Below, piece after piece: positions 9,345-20,169 of a stretch of 64,000 nucleotides of DNA; the first letter of the stretch is position 1, and every line of letters starts with the position of its first letter. The stretch comes from Bosea sp. 124. Lineage in GTDB: Bacteria > Pseudomonadota > Alphaproteobacteria > Rhizobiales > Beijerinckiaceae. Location of the stretch: the NCBI RefSeq assembly GCF_003046175.1, contig NZ_PZZM01000001.1:1993001-2057000 (forward strand), in the 5' to 3' direction. The translations under genes were made by a program, and so were the position numbers. The notes under the pieces are model-generated. The model ran no database searches, was not told the DNA's origin, and was given only the letters and a program-made list of their open reading frames with translations.

Positions 9345-10163
9345 ATGAAGGGCCTGCGCGCCGGCGCGATCCTGCGGCTGTCGCTTCTGTCGCTGAGCAC
9401 GGCCGCGCTGCTGCCGGCACAGCTTCTCGTCGCCCGGCTGGCGCCGGCGCATGGCGCCGTCATCCCGCGGCTGTTCCACCGCATCACCTGCCGCTGCCTC
9501 GGTGTGCGGCGGCACGTCCGGGGCACGCCGCCGCCATCCGGCAGCAGCGGGCTGATCGTCGCCAACCACGTGTCCTGGCTCGATATCTCCGTGCTCGGCG
9601 CCGAGAGGCCGGTCTGCTTCGTCGCGAAGAGCGAGGTGGCGGGCTGGCCGGTGATCGGCTTCCTCGCAAGGCTGCAGCGCACCGTCTTCATCGACCGCTC
9701 GCGCCGCGCGGCGACGGCCGATGTCGCAGCGCAGATGGGCGCGCGCCTTTCGGCCGGGGAGGCCGTCGTGCTCTTCGCCGAAGGTACGACCGGCGACGGC
9801 ACGCGCATCCTGCCGCTGCGGTCCTCGCTGCTGGGCGCGGCGCATGAGGCGCTCGGCAAGGGTGCGGGCGACCCGGACGGCGACGGCGACATCGCGGTCT
9901 ATCCGCTGGCGATCAGCTATACCGGCTTCCACGGCATGGCGGGCGGGCGGGTCGAGCGCACGGCGCTGGCCTGGTATGGCGACACCGAGCTCGCGCCCCA
10001 TCTCAGGACGGTCCTCGAGGTCGGCGCGATCGATGTCGAACTCGCCTGGGGCGAGCCGATCGCGATGGGGCGCAAGACCTCGCGCAAGGAGGCGACGCGG
10101 CAGGCCGAGGCCGCGATCCGCAAGGCCCGGCAGGAGACGGTGAGCGGGCGGCCCTTGGCGTGA
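9345..10163 (+). CDS. plsC: 1-acyl-sn-glycerol-3-phosphate acyltransferase (PlsC family)
   Basis: Membrane-associated acyltransferase making phosphatidic acid from lysophosphatidic acid. The 272-residue protein has a hydrophobic N-terminal segment (residues 10-32), the catalytic NHVSWLD (H75, D80 of the H-X4-D motif) and FAEGT near residue 145, the substrate-phosphate motif. The ATG at 9345 lies 16 bases after rimI. The frame is open further upstream but overlaps rimI. Some PlsC relatives act on ornithine lipids, so the exact substrate is not certain. Confidence 0.9.
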   Translation: MKGLRAGAILRLSLLSLSTAALLPAQLLVARLAPAHGAVIPRLFHRITCRCLGVRRHVRGTPPPSGSSGLIVANHVSWLDISVLGAERPVCFVAKSEVAGWPVIGFLARLQRTVFIDRSRRAATADVAAQMGARLSAGEAVVLFAEGTTGDGTRILPLRSSLLGAAHEALGKGAGDPDGDGDIAVYPLAISYTGFHGMAGGRVERTALAWYGDTELAPHLRTVLEVGAIDVELAWGEPIAMGRKTSRKEATRQAEAAIRKARQETVSGRPLA

Positions 10164-10267
10164 GGCCGAGCACGGCATCGACCGGCGCGATGGCCCGGGC
10201 ATTGCTTGATCGAAGGATCAGGCGGCCGGGCGTTTCCTCGGGACGTGATCCGGAGTAAGGAGACGGT

Positions 10268-11695
10268 TTGGAGACCAGACCCGGCGCGATGAAGAAAGTC
10301 CACATCAAGTCCTTCGGCTGCCAGATGAACGTCTATGACGGCCAGCGCATGGCCGACATCCTGGGCGAGCAGGGCTTCGAGGAAACAGCGACGCCGGAAG
10401 GCGCCGACCTGATCCTGCTGAACACCTGCCATATCCGCGAGCGCGCGGTGCAGAAGGTCTATACCGAGCTCGGCAAGCTGCGGGACATCAAGAACGCGCA
10501 GAAGGCCGAGGGCCAGGACACCCGCATCGTCGTCGCCGGCTGCGTCGCGCAGGCGGAGGGTGCCGAGATCCAGCGGCGCCAGCCCGCCGTCGATCTCGTC
10601 GTCGGCCCGCAGGCCTATCACCGGCTGCCGGAGCTGCTGGAGCAGGCGCGCGCCAGGCGCATCGTCGATACCGACCTGCCGGTCGACGACAAGTTCGGCC
10701 ATCTGCCGGCGCCGAAGCCGCAGGCCATCCGCCAGCGCGGCATTTCCGCCTTCGTCACCGTGCAGGAGGGCTGCGACAAGTTCTGCGCCTTCTGCGTCGT
10801 GCCCTATACCCGCGGCGCCGAGTTCTCGCGGCCGGTGGCCCAGATCATGGCCGAGATCGAGCGGCTGGCGGCATCGGGCGTACAGGACGTCACGTTGATC
10901 GGCCAGAACGTCAACGCCTATCATGGCGAGGGGCAGGACGGGCGGGTCTGGGGCCTGGCGCGGCTGATGCACCGTGTCGCCGAGGTGCCGGGCATCGCCC
11001 GCATCCGCTACAGCACGAGCCACCCGCGCGACATGGACGACGACCTGATCGCCGCCCATCGCGATCTGCCGCAGGTGATGCCGTTCCTGCATCTGCCGGT
11101 GCAGGCGGGCTCGGACCGCATTCTCGCCGCGATGAACCGCAAGCACAGCGCCGACGAATACCGCAGGCTGATCGGCCGCATCCGCGAGGCCCGGCCCGAC
11201 ATCGCCCTGTCGTCGGACTTCATCGTCGGCTTTCCGGGCGAGAGCGACGCCGATTTCGAGGATACGATCGCACTCGTCGACGAAATCGGTTTCGCTTCGA
11301 GCTATTCCTTCAAGTACTCGGCGCGTCCCGGCACGCCCGCCGCCGATCTCGGTGGGCAGGTTCCGGCCGCCGTGATGGACGAGCGGCTCTATCGCCTGCA
11401 GGCGCGCATCGAGCATCACCGGCAGGCCTTCAACCATGCGATGGTCGGGCGCACCGTCGAGGTTCTGCTGGAACGGGCCGGGCGTCATCCGGGACAGCTT
11501 GCGGGAAAATCGCCCTACCTTCAGGCTGTGCAGATCGAGACGGAGGCGAATCAGATCGGCGACCGGGTGCAGGTGGTGATCGAGCGGGCGGGCTCCAACT
11601 CGCTCTTCGGCCGCAAGGCCGGCGCGCCTGCGCCCTCGGCACAGGCGCTGTCCTCGACAGAGCAAGAGCCATCCTCGAAGGAGATGGCCGCGTGA
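10268..11695 (+). CDS. miaB: MiaB, tRNA-2-methylthio-N6-isopentenyladenosine synthase
   Basis: Radical-SAM methylthiotransferase that converts i6A37 to ms2i6A37 in tRNA. The 475-residue protein has an N-terminal MTTase domain with three cluster cysteines (FGCQMN, NTCHIRE, AGCVAQ), a radical-[11 protein letters not shown] motif near residue 170, and a C-terminal TRAM domain. TTG at 10268 is chosen because AAGGAGA stands about six bases upstream. The ATG at 10289 ([10 protein letters not shown]) has no ribosome site. The fur gene often found before miaB in relatives is not present here. Confidence 0.95.
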   Translation: METRPGAMKKVHIKSFGCQMNVYDGQRMADILGEQGFEETATPEGADLILLNTCHIRERAVQKVYTELGKLRDIKNAQKAEGQDTRIVVAGCVAQAEGAEIQRRQPAVDLVVGPQAYHRLPELLEQARARRIVDTDLPVDDKFGHLPAPKPQAIRQRGISAFVTVQEGCDKFCAFCVVPYTRGAEFSRPVAQIMAEIERLAASGVQDVTLIGQNVNAYHGEGQDGRVWGLARLMHRVAEVPGIARIRYSTSHPRDMDDDLIAAHRDLPQVMPFLHLPVQAGSDRILAAMNRKHSADEYRRLIGRIREARPDIALSSDFIVGFPGESDADFEDTIALVDEIGFASSYSFKYSARPGTPAADLGGQVPAAVMDERLYRLQARIEHHRQAFNHAMVGRTVEVLLERAGRHPGQLAGKSPYLQAVQIETEANQIGDRVQVVIERAGSNSLFGRKAGAPAPSAQALSSTEQEPSSKEMAA

Positions 11696-11854
11696 ACGCC
11701 ATCCCGACACAAAATGCGGCCCCGCCGCTCGCCGCCGTCACGGCCTGTCATCAGGCTGAAACCGGCACGCCCGCTGATAACGACGACCGATCCGCTCAAC
11801 GACCCGGCCTCACGCTCCTGTCCGGCCGGAACAGGCGCCAGGGAGACGACGCTT

Positions 11855-13027
11855 TTGGCACAGGCTGACTCGACGAATCCGAGACCGGAACGCGGAACGC
11901 GGCGCGATCTCGCGCCCGCCCCGATGGATGCCCTCGCCCGCGACGGGTTGCCGGCGACCGAAGTCCTGCTCTCCTTCGACGACAACCGTCTGGCGAGCCT
12001 GGTCTTCGGGCACTACGACCAGAATCTGGCGCATATCGAGCGCCGGCTCGGCGTCGTGATCAGCCCGAACGGCAACCATGTCACCATCAAGGGGCCGCGC
12101 GAGACCGCCGAACAGGCCGGGCGCGTGCTGAAGACGCTCTATACGCGCGCCAAGGCCGGTGCTCCCGTGACGCTGGGCGAGGTCGACGGCGCGATCGAGG
12201 AGAGCAATGTCCAGCGCTCGCTCTTCCCGGCCGCCGATACGGGCAAGGCCTCGTTCGACGCGATCGTGACGCGAAAGCGCGGTCCCGTCAGGGCGCGGAA
12301 TGCGGCGCAGGACGCCTATCTGCGCCAGCTCAAGCGCAACGAGCTCGTTCTCGCCGAAGGCCCGGCCGGCACCGGCAAGACCTGGCTCGCAGTCGGTCAC
12401 GCCGTCTCGCTGATCGAGCAGGGCGTGGTCGAGCGCATGGTGCTGTCCCGCCCTGCAGTCGAAGCCGGCGAGCGGCTCGGCTTCCTGCCCGGCGACATGC
12501 GCGAGAAGGTCGATCCGTATCTCAGGCCGATCTACGACGCGCTGAACGACTTCATGGAGGCGCGCCATGTCGAGCGCGCGCTGCAGACCGGCATGATCGA
12601 GATCGCGCCGCTCGCCTTCATGCGCGGGCGCACGCTGACCAACGCCGTGGTGCTGCTCGACGAGGCGCAGAACGCGACTTCTGTGCAGATGAAGATGTTC
12701 CTGACCCGCCTCGGCGAAGGCTCGCGCATGATCATCACCGGCGATCCAACGCAGATCGACCTGCCGCCGGGCCAGCGCTCGGGGCTGATCGAGGCGGTTC
12801 GTCTGCTGTCGGGCGTCGAGGGCGTCGGCTATGCCAAGTTCGAGGAAGGCGACGTCGTCCGCCACGACCTCGTGCGCCGCATCGTCATGGCATATGAGAG
12901 CGCGTCGCGCCGCGAGCGCGAGGAACGGGAGGAGCGGATGCGCGCCGCCGTGCCCGAGCCGCAGGCCCCGATCGAAAGCGAGACCGAAGGGCTGAAGCGC
13001 ACCCTGTCGCGGGAGCGCCCGCGATGA
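11855..13027 (+). CDS. phoH: PhoH-like ATPase
   Basis: P-loop ATPase of the PhoH/YbeZ family, usually paired with the RNase YbeY, as here. A KH-like N-terminal region (about residues 35-100) is followed by the ATPase with Walker A GPAGTGKT and Walker B VVLLDEAQN. The TTG at 11855 (MAQADSTNPR) has GGGAG about eight bases upstream, giving 390 residues. An ATG at 11924 would give 367. The open frame extends to 11714 without a clear start. It overlaps ybeY by four bases, so the two are translationally coupled. It is probably involved in RNA or ribosome maturation. Confidence 0.92.
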   Translation: MAQADSTNPRPERGTRRDLAPAPMDALARDGLPATEVLLSFDDNRLASLVFGHYDQNLAHIERRLGVVISPNGNHVTIKGPRETAEQAGRVLKTLYTRAKAGAPVTLGEVDGAIEESNVQRSLFPAADTGKASFDAIVTRKRGPVRARNAAQDAYLRQLKRNELVLAEGPAGTGKTWLAVGHAVSLIEQGVVERMVLSRPAVEAGERLGFLPGDMREKVDPYLRPIYDALNDFMEARHVERALQTGMIEIAPLAFMRGRTLTNAVVLLDEAQNATSVQMKMFLTRLGEGSRMIITGDPTQIDLPPGQRSGLIEAVRLLSGVEGVGYAKFEEGDVVRHDLVRRIVMAYESASRREREEREERMRAAVPEPQAPIESETEGLKRTLSRERPR

Positions 13028-13638
13028 CCGACCGACCTCGCGCGCGGCGTCCGGCGCCGCGCCCCAAGACCAAACCGGCCGCGCCTGTGATGGCGCTCAG
13101 GGCCCAGTCGCGCCAGTGGCGCGCGCTCGGCGACCTCGCCGCCCTGCGCGCACGAGTCAGGCTGGCGGTCGAGGCCGCTCTGGCCGTCGCGCCGGTGCAG
13201 CCCTGCGACGGCGCCGAACTCAGCCTGCTCCTGACCGACGACAGGCGCATCCGTATCGTCAACCGCGACTGGCGCGGCTTCGACAAGGCGACGAACGTGC
13301 TGTCCTTCCCGGCCGCGCCGCCCGAGCGGATCGCGACCAGCCCGATCCTCGGCGACATCGTCATCGCCTATGAGACCGTCGAGCGCGAGGCTCAGGCCGA
13401 GGACAAGAGCCTTGTCGACCATTTCAGCCATCTCGTGATTCACGGCCTGCTGCATCTGCTCGGCGAGGACCATGAGACCGAAGCCGAGGCCCAGCGCATG
13501 GAAGGGCTCGAGATCGCAGCGCTCGCCCGACTCGGCATCGCCGACCCCTATGCCGGCGGCGAGCTGATCGCGCGCACGCAGGCCCCTTCCCCGACTTCTC
13601 CGCAAGCCGCAACACCGGACCACCTCCCAAGATCATGA
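13024..13638 (+). CDS. ybeY: YbeY, endoribonuclease / rRNA maturation factor
   Basis: Zinc-dependent endoribonuclease acting in 16S rRNA 3'-end processing and ribosome quality control. The diagnostic HGLLHLLGEDH motif has zinc ligands at H140, H144 and H150. The 204-residue protein carries a basic, proline-rich N-terminal extension of about 35 residues that is longer than in E. coli. An internal ATG (M23) could be an alternative start, but the ATGA overlap with phoH supports the longer form. It also overlaps corC by four bases. Confidence 0.95.
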   Translation: MTDRPRARRPAPRPKTKPAAPVMALRAQSRQWRALGDLAALRARVRLAVEAALAVAPVQPCDGAELSLLLTDDRRIRIVNRDWRGFDKATNVLSFPAAPPERIATSPILGDIVIAYETVEREAQAEDKSLVDHFSHLVIHGLLHLLGEDHETEAEAQRMEGLEIAALARLGIADPYAGGELIARTQAPSPTSPQAATPDHLPRS

Positions 13639-14612
13639 GCGACGACAGTCGACAGACCGAGGCCGCCGGGCGCGGCCTCTCCCATTGGCTCAGCCAGTTC
13701 CTCGACAGGCTCGGCCTGCGCGGCAGCGGCACGATCCGCGAGGACATCACCGAAGCCCTGGCGCAGGGCAGCGGACAGCTCGCGGACCTCAGCGCCCAGG
13801 AGCGCGCGATGCTCTCCAACGTGCTCAGCCTGCGCGAACGCCGTGTCGGCGACGTCATGATCCCGCGCGCCGACATCATCGCCGTCCCGGCCGACGCGAC
13901 GCTCGACGAGGTCCTGGCTCTGTTCCGGACGGCGGGTCATTCGCGCCTGCCCGTCTTCGACGATTCGCTCGACGACCCGCGCGGCATGGTCCATATCCGG
14001 GACTTCCTCGAGTTCATCGCGGGCCAGGCCAAGGCCGAGGTCACGCCCGGCCTCTCCGAGCCGGCCTTCCACGATCTTTCCGCCGTCGATCTGCGAATGA
14101 CGCTGGCCGAGTCCAAGATCCTGCGCCCGGTGCTCTATGTGCCGCCCTCGATGCCGGCGGTCGACCTGCTGGTGCGGATGCAGGCAACGCGGACGCATAT
14201 CGCGCTGGTGATCGACGAGTATGGCGGCACGGACGGGCTGATCACGATCGAGAACCTGATCGAAATCGTCGTCGGCGACATCGAGGACGAGCACGATCTC
14301 GAGGAAGCGCCAGCGATCACCGCAGCCGGCGAAGGCCGCTTCACCGCCGATGCCCGCGCAACCCTGGAAGAGCTCAAGGAAGCAACCGGGATCGACCTCT
14401 CCGACAGCCCGGTCGCCGGCGACGTCGATACGCTGGGCGGGCTGATCGTGACGCTCGCCGGCCATGTCCCGGCCCAGGGCGAGGTCATCGAAGGCCCGGA
14501 GGGGCTCAGCTTCGAGATCATCGAGGCCGACCAGCGGCGGGTGAAGCGCCTGAGCATCCACCAGCGCGCGCCGTCGGCGCCCGAGACCACCGCCCCGGCG
14601 GAGCCCGATTGA
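13635..14612 (+). CDS. CorC/HlyC-type CBS-domain protein (hemolysin family)
   Basis: A 325-residue soluble protein with an N-terminal linker, tandem CBS domains (about residues 70-200, beginning RVGDVMIPRADI and ending LVIDEYGGTDGLIT) and a C-terminal CorC_HlyC domain (about 215-300). Family members are linked to magnesium/cobalt handling, and the phoH-ybeY-corC-lnt order is the classic one. There are no membrane segments. It overlaps ybeY by four bases and lnt by one, so it sits inside one operon. Confidence 0.92.
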   Translation: MSDDSRQTEAAGRGLSHWLSQFLDRLGLRGSGTIREDITEALAQGSGQLADLSAQERAMLSNVLSLRERRVGDVMIPRADIIAVPADATLDEVLALFRTAGHSRLPVFDDSLDDPRGMVHIRDFLEFIAGQAKAEVTPGLSEPAFHDLSAVDLRMTLAESKILRPVLYVPPSMPAVDLLVRMQATRTHIALVIDEYGGTDGLITIENLIEIVVGDIEDEHDLEEAPAITAAGEGRFTADARATLEELKEATGIDLSDSPVAGDVDTLGGLIVTLAGHVPAQGEVIEGPEGLSFEIIEADQRRVKRLSIHQRAPSAPETTAPAEPD

Positions 14613-16207
14613 TGCGCCTTCCCGCGCTGGCCGACAGCGTCATCCTCGCCTGGGGCTGGCGCAAGCGACTGATCGCGCTCGCGGCTGGCGCCAGCGGCGC
14701 GCTCGCCCTGCCGCCGCTCGACCTCTGGCCGCTGATCGTCGTGCCGATGACGATCGCGGTCTGGCTGATCGACGGCGCCGTCGGCACGAGCATGGCCGGG
14801 CGCTTCCGCGCCGCAATGGCGGTCGGCTGGTGGTGGGGCTTCGGTTTCTTCCTCGCCGGGCTCTGGTGGCTCGGCGCCGCCTTCCTGGTCGAAGCCGACA
14901 AGTTCGCCTGGGCCATGCCGCTCGGCGTCGTGGCGCTGCCGACCTTTCTCGCCTTTTTCCCGGCGCTGGCCTTCGGCTGCGCCCGGCTCGCCTGGCCTGC
15001 GGGGGCCGGACGCATCCTGGTTCTGGCCGTCGCGCTCTCGCTCAGCGAATGGCTGCGGGGCCATGTGCTGACCGGCTTCCCCTGGAACATCTACGGGATG
15101 ATGCTGGCCGGGCAGGCCCATATCGCGCAATTCGCCTCGATCGGCGGCCTCTACGGGCTGACGCTGCTCGCGGTCGCGATCGGCGCGGCGCCAGCGACGC
15201 TGGGAACCGCGGAGAGTGGCGCCGGCCGCTGGCGCGCGCCGCTCACGGCGCTGATCGTCCTGGCCGGACTAATCGGTTTCGGGTTCTGGCGCGTGCCAAC
15301 GGGGCCAACGCCGCTGGTTGCGGGGGTCAAGCTGCGGCTGATGCAGCCCAATCTGCCGCAGGACGCCAAGTTCAGTGCGCGCAACGGCGAGGCGATCCTG
15401 AACCAGTATCTGGCGCTGAGCGACCGGGCGACGAGCCCGGCCACGCCCGGCGTCCAGGCCGTCACCCATCTGATCTGGCCGGAATCGGCGTTCCCCTTCC
15501 TGCTCGGGCGCACGCCGCAGGCGCTCTCGCGGATCGCAGCGCTGCTGCCGCCGAACACGACGCTGATCACCGGCGCTGCGCGGGCGGGCGAGGCCCTTCC
15601 CGGCGAGAGCCGACCACCGATCTTCAATTCCATCCAGGTCGTGGATGACGAAGGCACCATCGTCTCGAGCTACGACAAGATCCATCTCGTGCCGTTCGGC
15701 GAGTATCTGCCGGGGCTGCTCGAACGGCTCATCCGCAGCCTCGGCCTGTCCGAGTTCGTGTCCGTACCGGGCGGCTTCGCATCGGGCACGCGGCGGCTGC
15801 CGCTTTCGATCCGCGGTCTGCCGCCGGCAGCCCCGTTGATCTGCTACGAGGTGATCTTTCCCGGCGACGTCGCCCCGCAGGGGCCACGCGCCGGATTTCT
15901 GCTCAACCTGACCAATGACGGCTGGTTCGGCCAGACCAGCGGCCCTTACCAGCATTTCGCCCAGGCGCGGTTGCGGGCGATCGAGGAGGGGCTGCCGCTG
16001 GTTCGCGTCGCCAACACCGGAATCTCGGCGGTGGCCGACGGGCATGGCCGGATCATCGCAAGCCTGGCGCTCGGCACAGAAGGGGTGCTCGACGCGGGCC
16101 TGCCGCGCGCCGGGCCCGCCACGCCTTACGCCCGGTTCGGCGATCTGATCTACGCGGCCCTGCTTGCAGGATTCTTGCTTCTGTCGCGTCTGCTGCCGCA
16201 CCGTTAA
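14612..16207 (+). CDS. lnt: Apolipoprotein N-acyltransferase
   Basis: Inner-membrane enzyme that adds the third acyl chain to lipoproteins. The 531-residue protein has about six N-terminal membrane segments, then a periplasmic nitrilase-like domain. The catalytic residues are in place: the glutamate of WPESAFP (near 290), the lysine of YDKIHLVPFGEY (near 354) and the cysteine of ICYEVIFP (near 411). A final membrane segment follows. The ATG at 14612 overlaps the corC stop by one base. It is the last gene of the phoH-ybeY-corC-lnt operon. Confidence 0.96.
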   Translation: MRLPALADSVILAWGWRKRLIALAAGASGALALPPLDLWPLIVVPMTIAVWLIDGAVGTSMAGRFRAAMAVGWWWGFGFFLAGLWWLGAAFLVEADKFAWAMPLGVVALPTFLAFFPALAFGCARLAWPAGAGRILVLAVALSLSEWLRGHVLTGFPWNIYGMMLAGQAHIAQFASIGGLYGLTLLAVAIGAAPATLGTAESGAGRWRAPLTALIVLAGLIGFGFWRVPTGPTPLVAGVKLRLMQPNLPQDAKFSARNGEAILNQYLALSDRATSPATPGVQAVTHLIWPESAFPFLLGRTPQALSRIAALLPPNTTLITGAARAGEALPGESRPPIFNSIQVVDDEGTIVSSYDKIHLVPFGEYLPGLLERLIRSLGLSEFVSVPGGFASGTRRLPLSIRGLPPAAPLICYEVIFPGDVAPQGPRAGFLLNLTNDGWFGQTSGPYQHFAQARLRAIEEGLPLVRVANTGISAVADGHGRIIASLALGTEGVLDAGLPRAGPATPYARFGDLIYAALLAGFLLLSRLLPHR

Positions 16208-16267
16208 TCCCATTTGGAACTTCTTGGCAGATTGGGTAACGTCGGGTCCGTCGTCGTCTCAAACCAA

Positions 16268-16295
16268 TTGACTATGCGGCCTTCGGAGCTAATGC
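16268..16295 (+). promoter_or_regulatory. Candidate sigma-70-type promoter of the XRE regulator gene
   Basis: TTGACT at 16268-16273 and TAATGC at 16290-16295 are separated by 16 bases, 36 bases before the regulator ATG. The -35 box is a good match. The -10 box is modest, as is common in alphaproteobacteria. Confidence 0.45.
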
Positions 16296-16331
16296 ATCCG
16301 GGGCGGCGCTCCCGAGCCAAGGCTGTCATTC

Positions 16332-16745
16332 ATGCTGAAGAAAATCCCGAACCCGATCGACCGCCATGTCGGCAGCCGCGTGCGCATGCGCCGCATGCTC
16401 GCCGGGGTCAGCCAGGAGAAGCTCGGGGACGCATTGGGACTGACCTTCCAGCAGGTGCAGAAATACGAGAAGGGCTCGAACCGCATCAGCGCGAGCCGGC
16501 TGCAGCAAATCGCCAAGATGCTCGATGTGCCGGTGTCGTTCTTCTTCGAAGGCGCGCCGACCGGCGACATGCCGACGGGCGGGTTCTCCGACGCCGCCTC
16601 AAGCGCCTATGTTTCCGATTTCATGGCGAGCAGCGAGGGCGTGCAGCTGACCAAGGCCTTCGTCCGCATCAAGAACGGCAAGGTGAGGCGCCGGATCATC
16701 GACCTCGTCGAGTCGCTGGCCGAGGAAGACGGCGGAAACGCCTGA
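16332..16745 (+). CDS. XRE-family helix-turn-helix transcriptional regulator
   Basis: A 137-residue DNA-binding protein with a Cro/C1-type HTH domain at about residues 13-67 (motif [20 protein letters not shown]) and a helical C-terminal part. This type is widespread in Rhizobiales, often near metK, and includes the acid-induced PhrR of Sinorhizobium. It lies between lnt and metK. A 22-bp near-palindrome 12 bases after its stop could be its binding site. Confidence 0.88.
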   Translation: MLKKIPNPIDRHVGSRVRMRRMLAGVSQEKLGDALGLTFQQVQKYEKGSNRISASRLQQIAKMLDVPVSFFFEGAPTGDMPTGGFSDAASSAYVSDFMASSEGVQLTKAFVRIKNGKVRRRIIDLVESLAEEDGGNA

Positions 16746-16757
16746 TTCAGCGCAAAT

Positions 16758-16779
16758 TTCGTTCGTCCTGACGAACGAA
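16758..16779. promoter_or_regulatory. Near-perfect 22-bp palindrome upstream of metK
   Basis: TTCGTTCGTC (16758-16767) and GACGAACGAA (16770-16779) are exact reverse complements separated by CT. It lies 130 bases before the metK start and immediately after the XRE gene. The two-base spacing favours binding by a dimeric protein over an RNA hairpin, and no T-run follows. I suggest an operator, possibly for the neighbouring XRE regulator. Confidence 0.5.
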
Positions 16780-16908
16780 GCTCCCGATAAACGGATTGCC
16801 GTGCTTGACGGCGAACGCGTCCACTGCAAAGAGGATGGCCGTTTCCGTCGATCGGCCCCGTTTCCGAGCCGGTCTCCCGTCTCACGCCTGCAAAAGGGCA
16901 GACCGACC

Positions 16909-18114
<1,206 letters not shown>

Positions 18115-18138
18115 TCCCCGGATCGCGAACTCTTTGAG

Positions 18139-18174
18139 AAAGGCCGGGGCCTGCGCTCCGGCCTTTTTCTTTTG
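18139..18174 (+). terminator. Rho-independent terminator after metK
   Basis: AAAGGCCGG (18139-18147) pairs with CCGGCCTTT (18158-18166) around a 10-base loop, followed by a T-rich tract. It lies 24 bases after the metK stop and upstream of trmB, so trmB probably has its own promoter or relies on read-through. Confidence 0.88.
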
Positions 18175-18238
18175 GGCGCTTGCGCTACAAGCGCCGTCAT
18201 TTCCTATCAAAGACCGCATTCCCTCGCAAAGACAGCTC

Positions 18239-18931
18239 ATGACGAACGATTACGACCCCGACCGCGCCTTTTTTGGCCGGCGCAAGGGCAAGGCGCTGCG
18301 CGAAGGCCAGAACGCGATGATCGACACCGTGCTGCCGCGACTGCGGCTGCCGGAGGGCGAGATCGCCGGGCTGGCGGCGCTGTTTCCGCAGACGGTGACG
18401 GCCGTGCGGCTGGAAATCGGCTTCGGCGGCGGCGAGCATCTCCTCTCCCGCATGCGCGAGAGCCCCGAGATCGGATTCATCGGCGTCGAACCCTTCATCA
18501 ACGGCATGGCGAAGTTCCTCGCCGTAATCGAACGCGAGGGCCTGACCAATATCCGGATCTGGGATGGCGATGCGGCGCTGATGCTGCCGCGTCTGCCCGC
18601 TGGCTCGCTCGACGCGATCGACCTGCTCTATCCCGATCCGTGGCCGAAGCGACGCCAGCGCAAGCGCCGCTTCGTCTCGGACCGGACGCTGGCCCTGTTT
18701 GCGCGCGCCTTGCGCGACGGCGGCCGTTTCCGCTTCGCCAGCGACATCGACGATTATGTCGGCTGGACGCTGGCGCGACTGGCGCGATCACCCGATTTCG
18801 ACTGGACGGATACACGCGCGGACGACTGGCGCCAGCCCTATCCCGGCTGGATCCGCACCCGCTACGAGGCCAAGGCCGTCGCGGCGGGCCGGGTCCCGAG
18901 CTATCTCACTGCTGCGCGTCGCGCATCCTGA
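18239..18931 (+). CDS. trmB: tRNA (guanine-N7-)-methyltransferase
   Basis: SAM-dependent enzyme making m7G46 in tRNA. The 230-residue protein has motif I EIGFGGGEHLLSRM, the family signature YPDPWPKRRQRKRRF and a C-terminal TRYEAKA block. The ATG at 18239 (MTNDYDPDRAFFGRRKGK) is the conserved start. Its last 26 bases overlap the 3' end of the convergent DUF2336 gene. Confidence 0.95.
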   Translation: MTNDYDPDRAFFGRRKGKALREGQNAMIDTVLPRLRLPEGEIAGLAALFPQTVTAVRLEIGFGGGEHLLSRMRESPEIGFIGVEPFINGMAKFLAVIEREGLTNIRIWDGDAALMLPRLPAGSLDAIDLLYPDPWPKRRQRKRRFVSDRTLALFARALRDGGRFRFASDIDDYVGWTLARLARSPDFDWTDTRADDWRQPYPGWIRTRYEAKAVAAGRVPSYLTAARRAS

Positions 18932-19994
18932 GGAAGCCGAGAACGCGCTGGGCGGTCGGCTGGGCGAGGTTGCGGAAGTGCTGGCGGGCGCGCTCAACCG
19001 CCGGCGCCGATTTGCCGAAATCCTTGCGCAGGCCGATCAGCGCGGCTGCGGTCTCCCACGACCAGCCGAGCCCCCGGGCGACGAGCAGCACCGCGTCCCG
19101 GTCCGAGCCGAGGATGATCTGTTCCGTTGCCGGCAGCCCGAGCTGGGCGAGAGCGGCGACGGCGCAGATGGCATGCTCGGTCGCGCCCGCCGTGGCAAAG
19201 CTCGCGACCTTGCTCTCGTCGAGCTCGCCGGCCTCGTTCAGACGGTTGATCTCGACCAGCGCCTCATTCACCGCACCGAGATCACCCTGGATCTGCGCCT
19301 GGGCGGCAACTGCCTGCGCACCCCGCTCGACCGCGCCATCGACCGCGCCGGCCAGGCCGGGCTCGAGGCTCGCGGTCAGACGGCGGCGGGCAGAGTTCTT
19401 CGCCGCGGCCATGAGCTGGCCGGCGAGTTCCGCCGGAATGTCACGCCTCGCGCCGAGCGCCGTCTGCAACGCATCGTCCTGGACCGCGCGCATGACGAGG
19501 ACGCCCATGCCGTGATGGGAGAAGCGGGCGGTATGATTGGCCGCGATGGCGTGGGTCACGACCCGGCCGCCGCGCAGGATCAGAAAATCGGTCACCGGCT
19601 CGCCGAGATCCGGCCGCTCCGTGATCGCCAGCATGTGATCGCGACCCTTGGCCGCCGAGATCGCGACGAGGTCCTGATCGGTCAGGCGGCTGGAGCCGAC
19701 CAGCACCGGCCGCGCCACCGCGATCTCGTCGAGCGCCAGTTGACGCACGACCCCGGTCGGCGCGTTCGGGACGGGAGCGAGCCGCTCCGAGAGCTCGATG
19801 CGGGCCCTGAGCTCGATGGCACGCGAGAGCCGCCCGATGACGACGTCGAAAATGCCGACCTGGTCCTCGTCCATGACCGAGGCCGTGCTCAGGAAAAGAT
19901 CGGTCAGGCGCGACACGATCTGGGCGCGATCGTCGGTCGAGCCGCGCAGCATCGTCGTCTCGAGATCACGCAACAGCGTACTGACAGAACTCAT
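18906..19994 (-). CDS. DUF2336-domain protein
   Basis: A 362-residue, largely helical soluble protein with repeated HEAT-like helices, beginning MSSVSTLLRDLETTML. The arrangement (an N-terminal leucine-rich helical region, central RRDIPAELAGQLM segment and the end PTAQRVLGFLRMRD) matches the alphaproteobacterial DUF2336 family, whose function is unknown. The ATG at 19994 is chosen. The upstream frame extends to 20117 but overlaps the region of the leader terminator. It is convergent with trmB and overlaps it by 26 bases, so the two mRNAs are antisense at their ends. Confidence 0.82.
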   Translation of the reverse strand: MSSVSTLLRDLETTMLRGSTDDRAQIVSRLTDLFLSTASVMDEDQVGIFDVVIGRLSRAIELRARIELSERLAPVPNAPTGVVRQLALDEIAVARPVLVGSSRLTDQDLVAISAAKGRDHMLAITERPDLGEPVTDFLILRGGRVVTHAIAANHTARFSHHGMGVLVMRAVQDDALQTALGARRDIPAELAGQLMAAAKNSARRRLTASLEPGLAGAVDGAVERGAQAVAAQAQIQGDLGAVNEALVEINRLNEAGELDESKVASFATAGATEHAICAVAALAQLGLPATEQIILGSDRDAVLLVARGLGWSWETAAALIGLRKDFGKSAPAVERARQHFRNLAQPTAQRVLGFLRMRDAQQ

Positions 19995-20101
19995 ACCGCA
20001 TCCCCAAACAACGCGTAGCGCCCGACCATGACGCAGAAGGATGACCAGCGGGTTAGCGGCGGCGGAAAAGCTCCGCCATGGTCCGCATCGGCCAAGAACG
20101 C

Positions 20102-20130
20102 TTGCATGCGCGGCCAAGGCGGACTAAATA
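20102..20130 (+). promoter_or_regulatory. Possible promoter of the rimP-nusA leader transcript
   Basis: TTGCAT (20102-20107) and TAAATA (20125-20130) stand 17 bases apart, about 40 bases before the orphan terminator at 20170. Both boxes are weak matches, but a rightward transcript must begin in this stretch for the terminator to have any purpose. Confidence 0.3.
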
Positions 20131-20169
20131 GCAGGCCAACAGCTCTGGTTTCGGTATCAGCCGATGATC

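Noticed and set aside
9560..9575. CACGTG-containing sequence in plsC as another parS
   Set aside because: Only the six-base core matches. The flanks lack the TTC...GAA arms of the consensus.
7923..10202. Antisense open frame of 759 codons over tsaB-rimI-plsC
   Set aside because: Covers three recognised genes. Its composition is the usual arginine/alanine-rich shadow in high-GC DNA.
13685..14611. Apparent 840-residue fusion running into lnt
   Set aside because: The upstream 309 codons overlap corC in another frame and have no similarity. Lnt starts at 14612, where it overlaps the corC stop.
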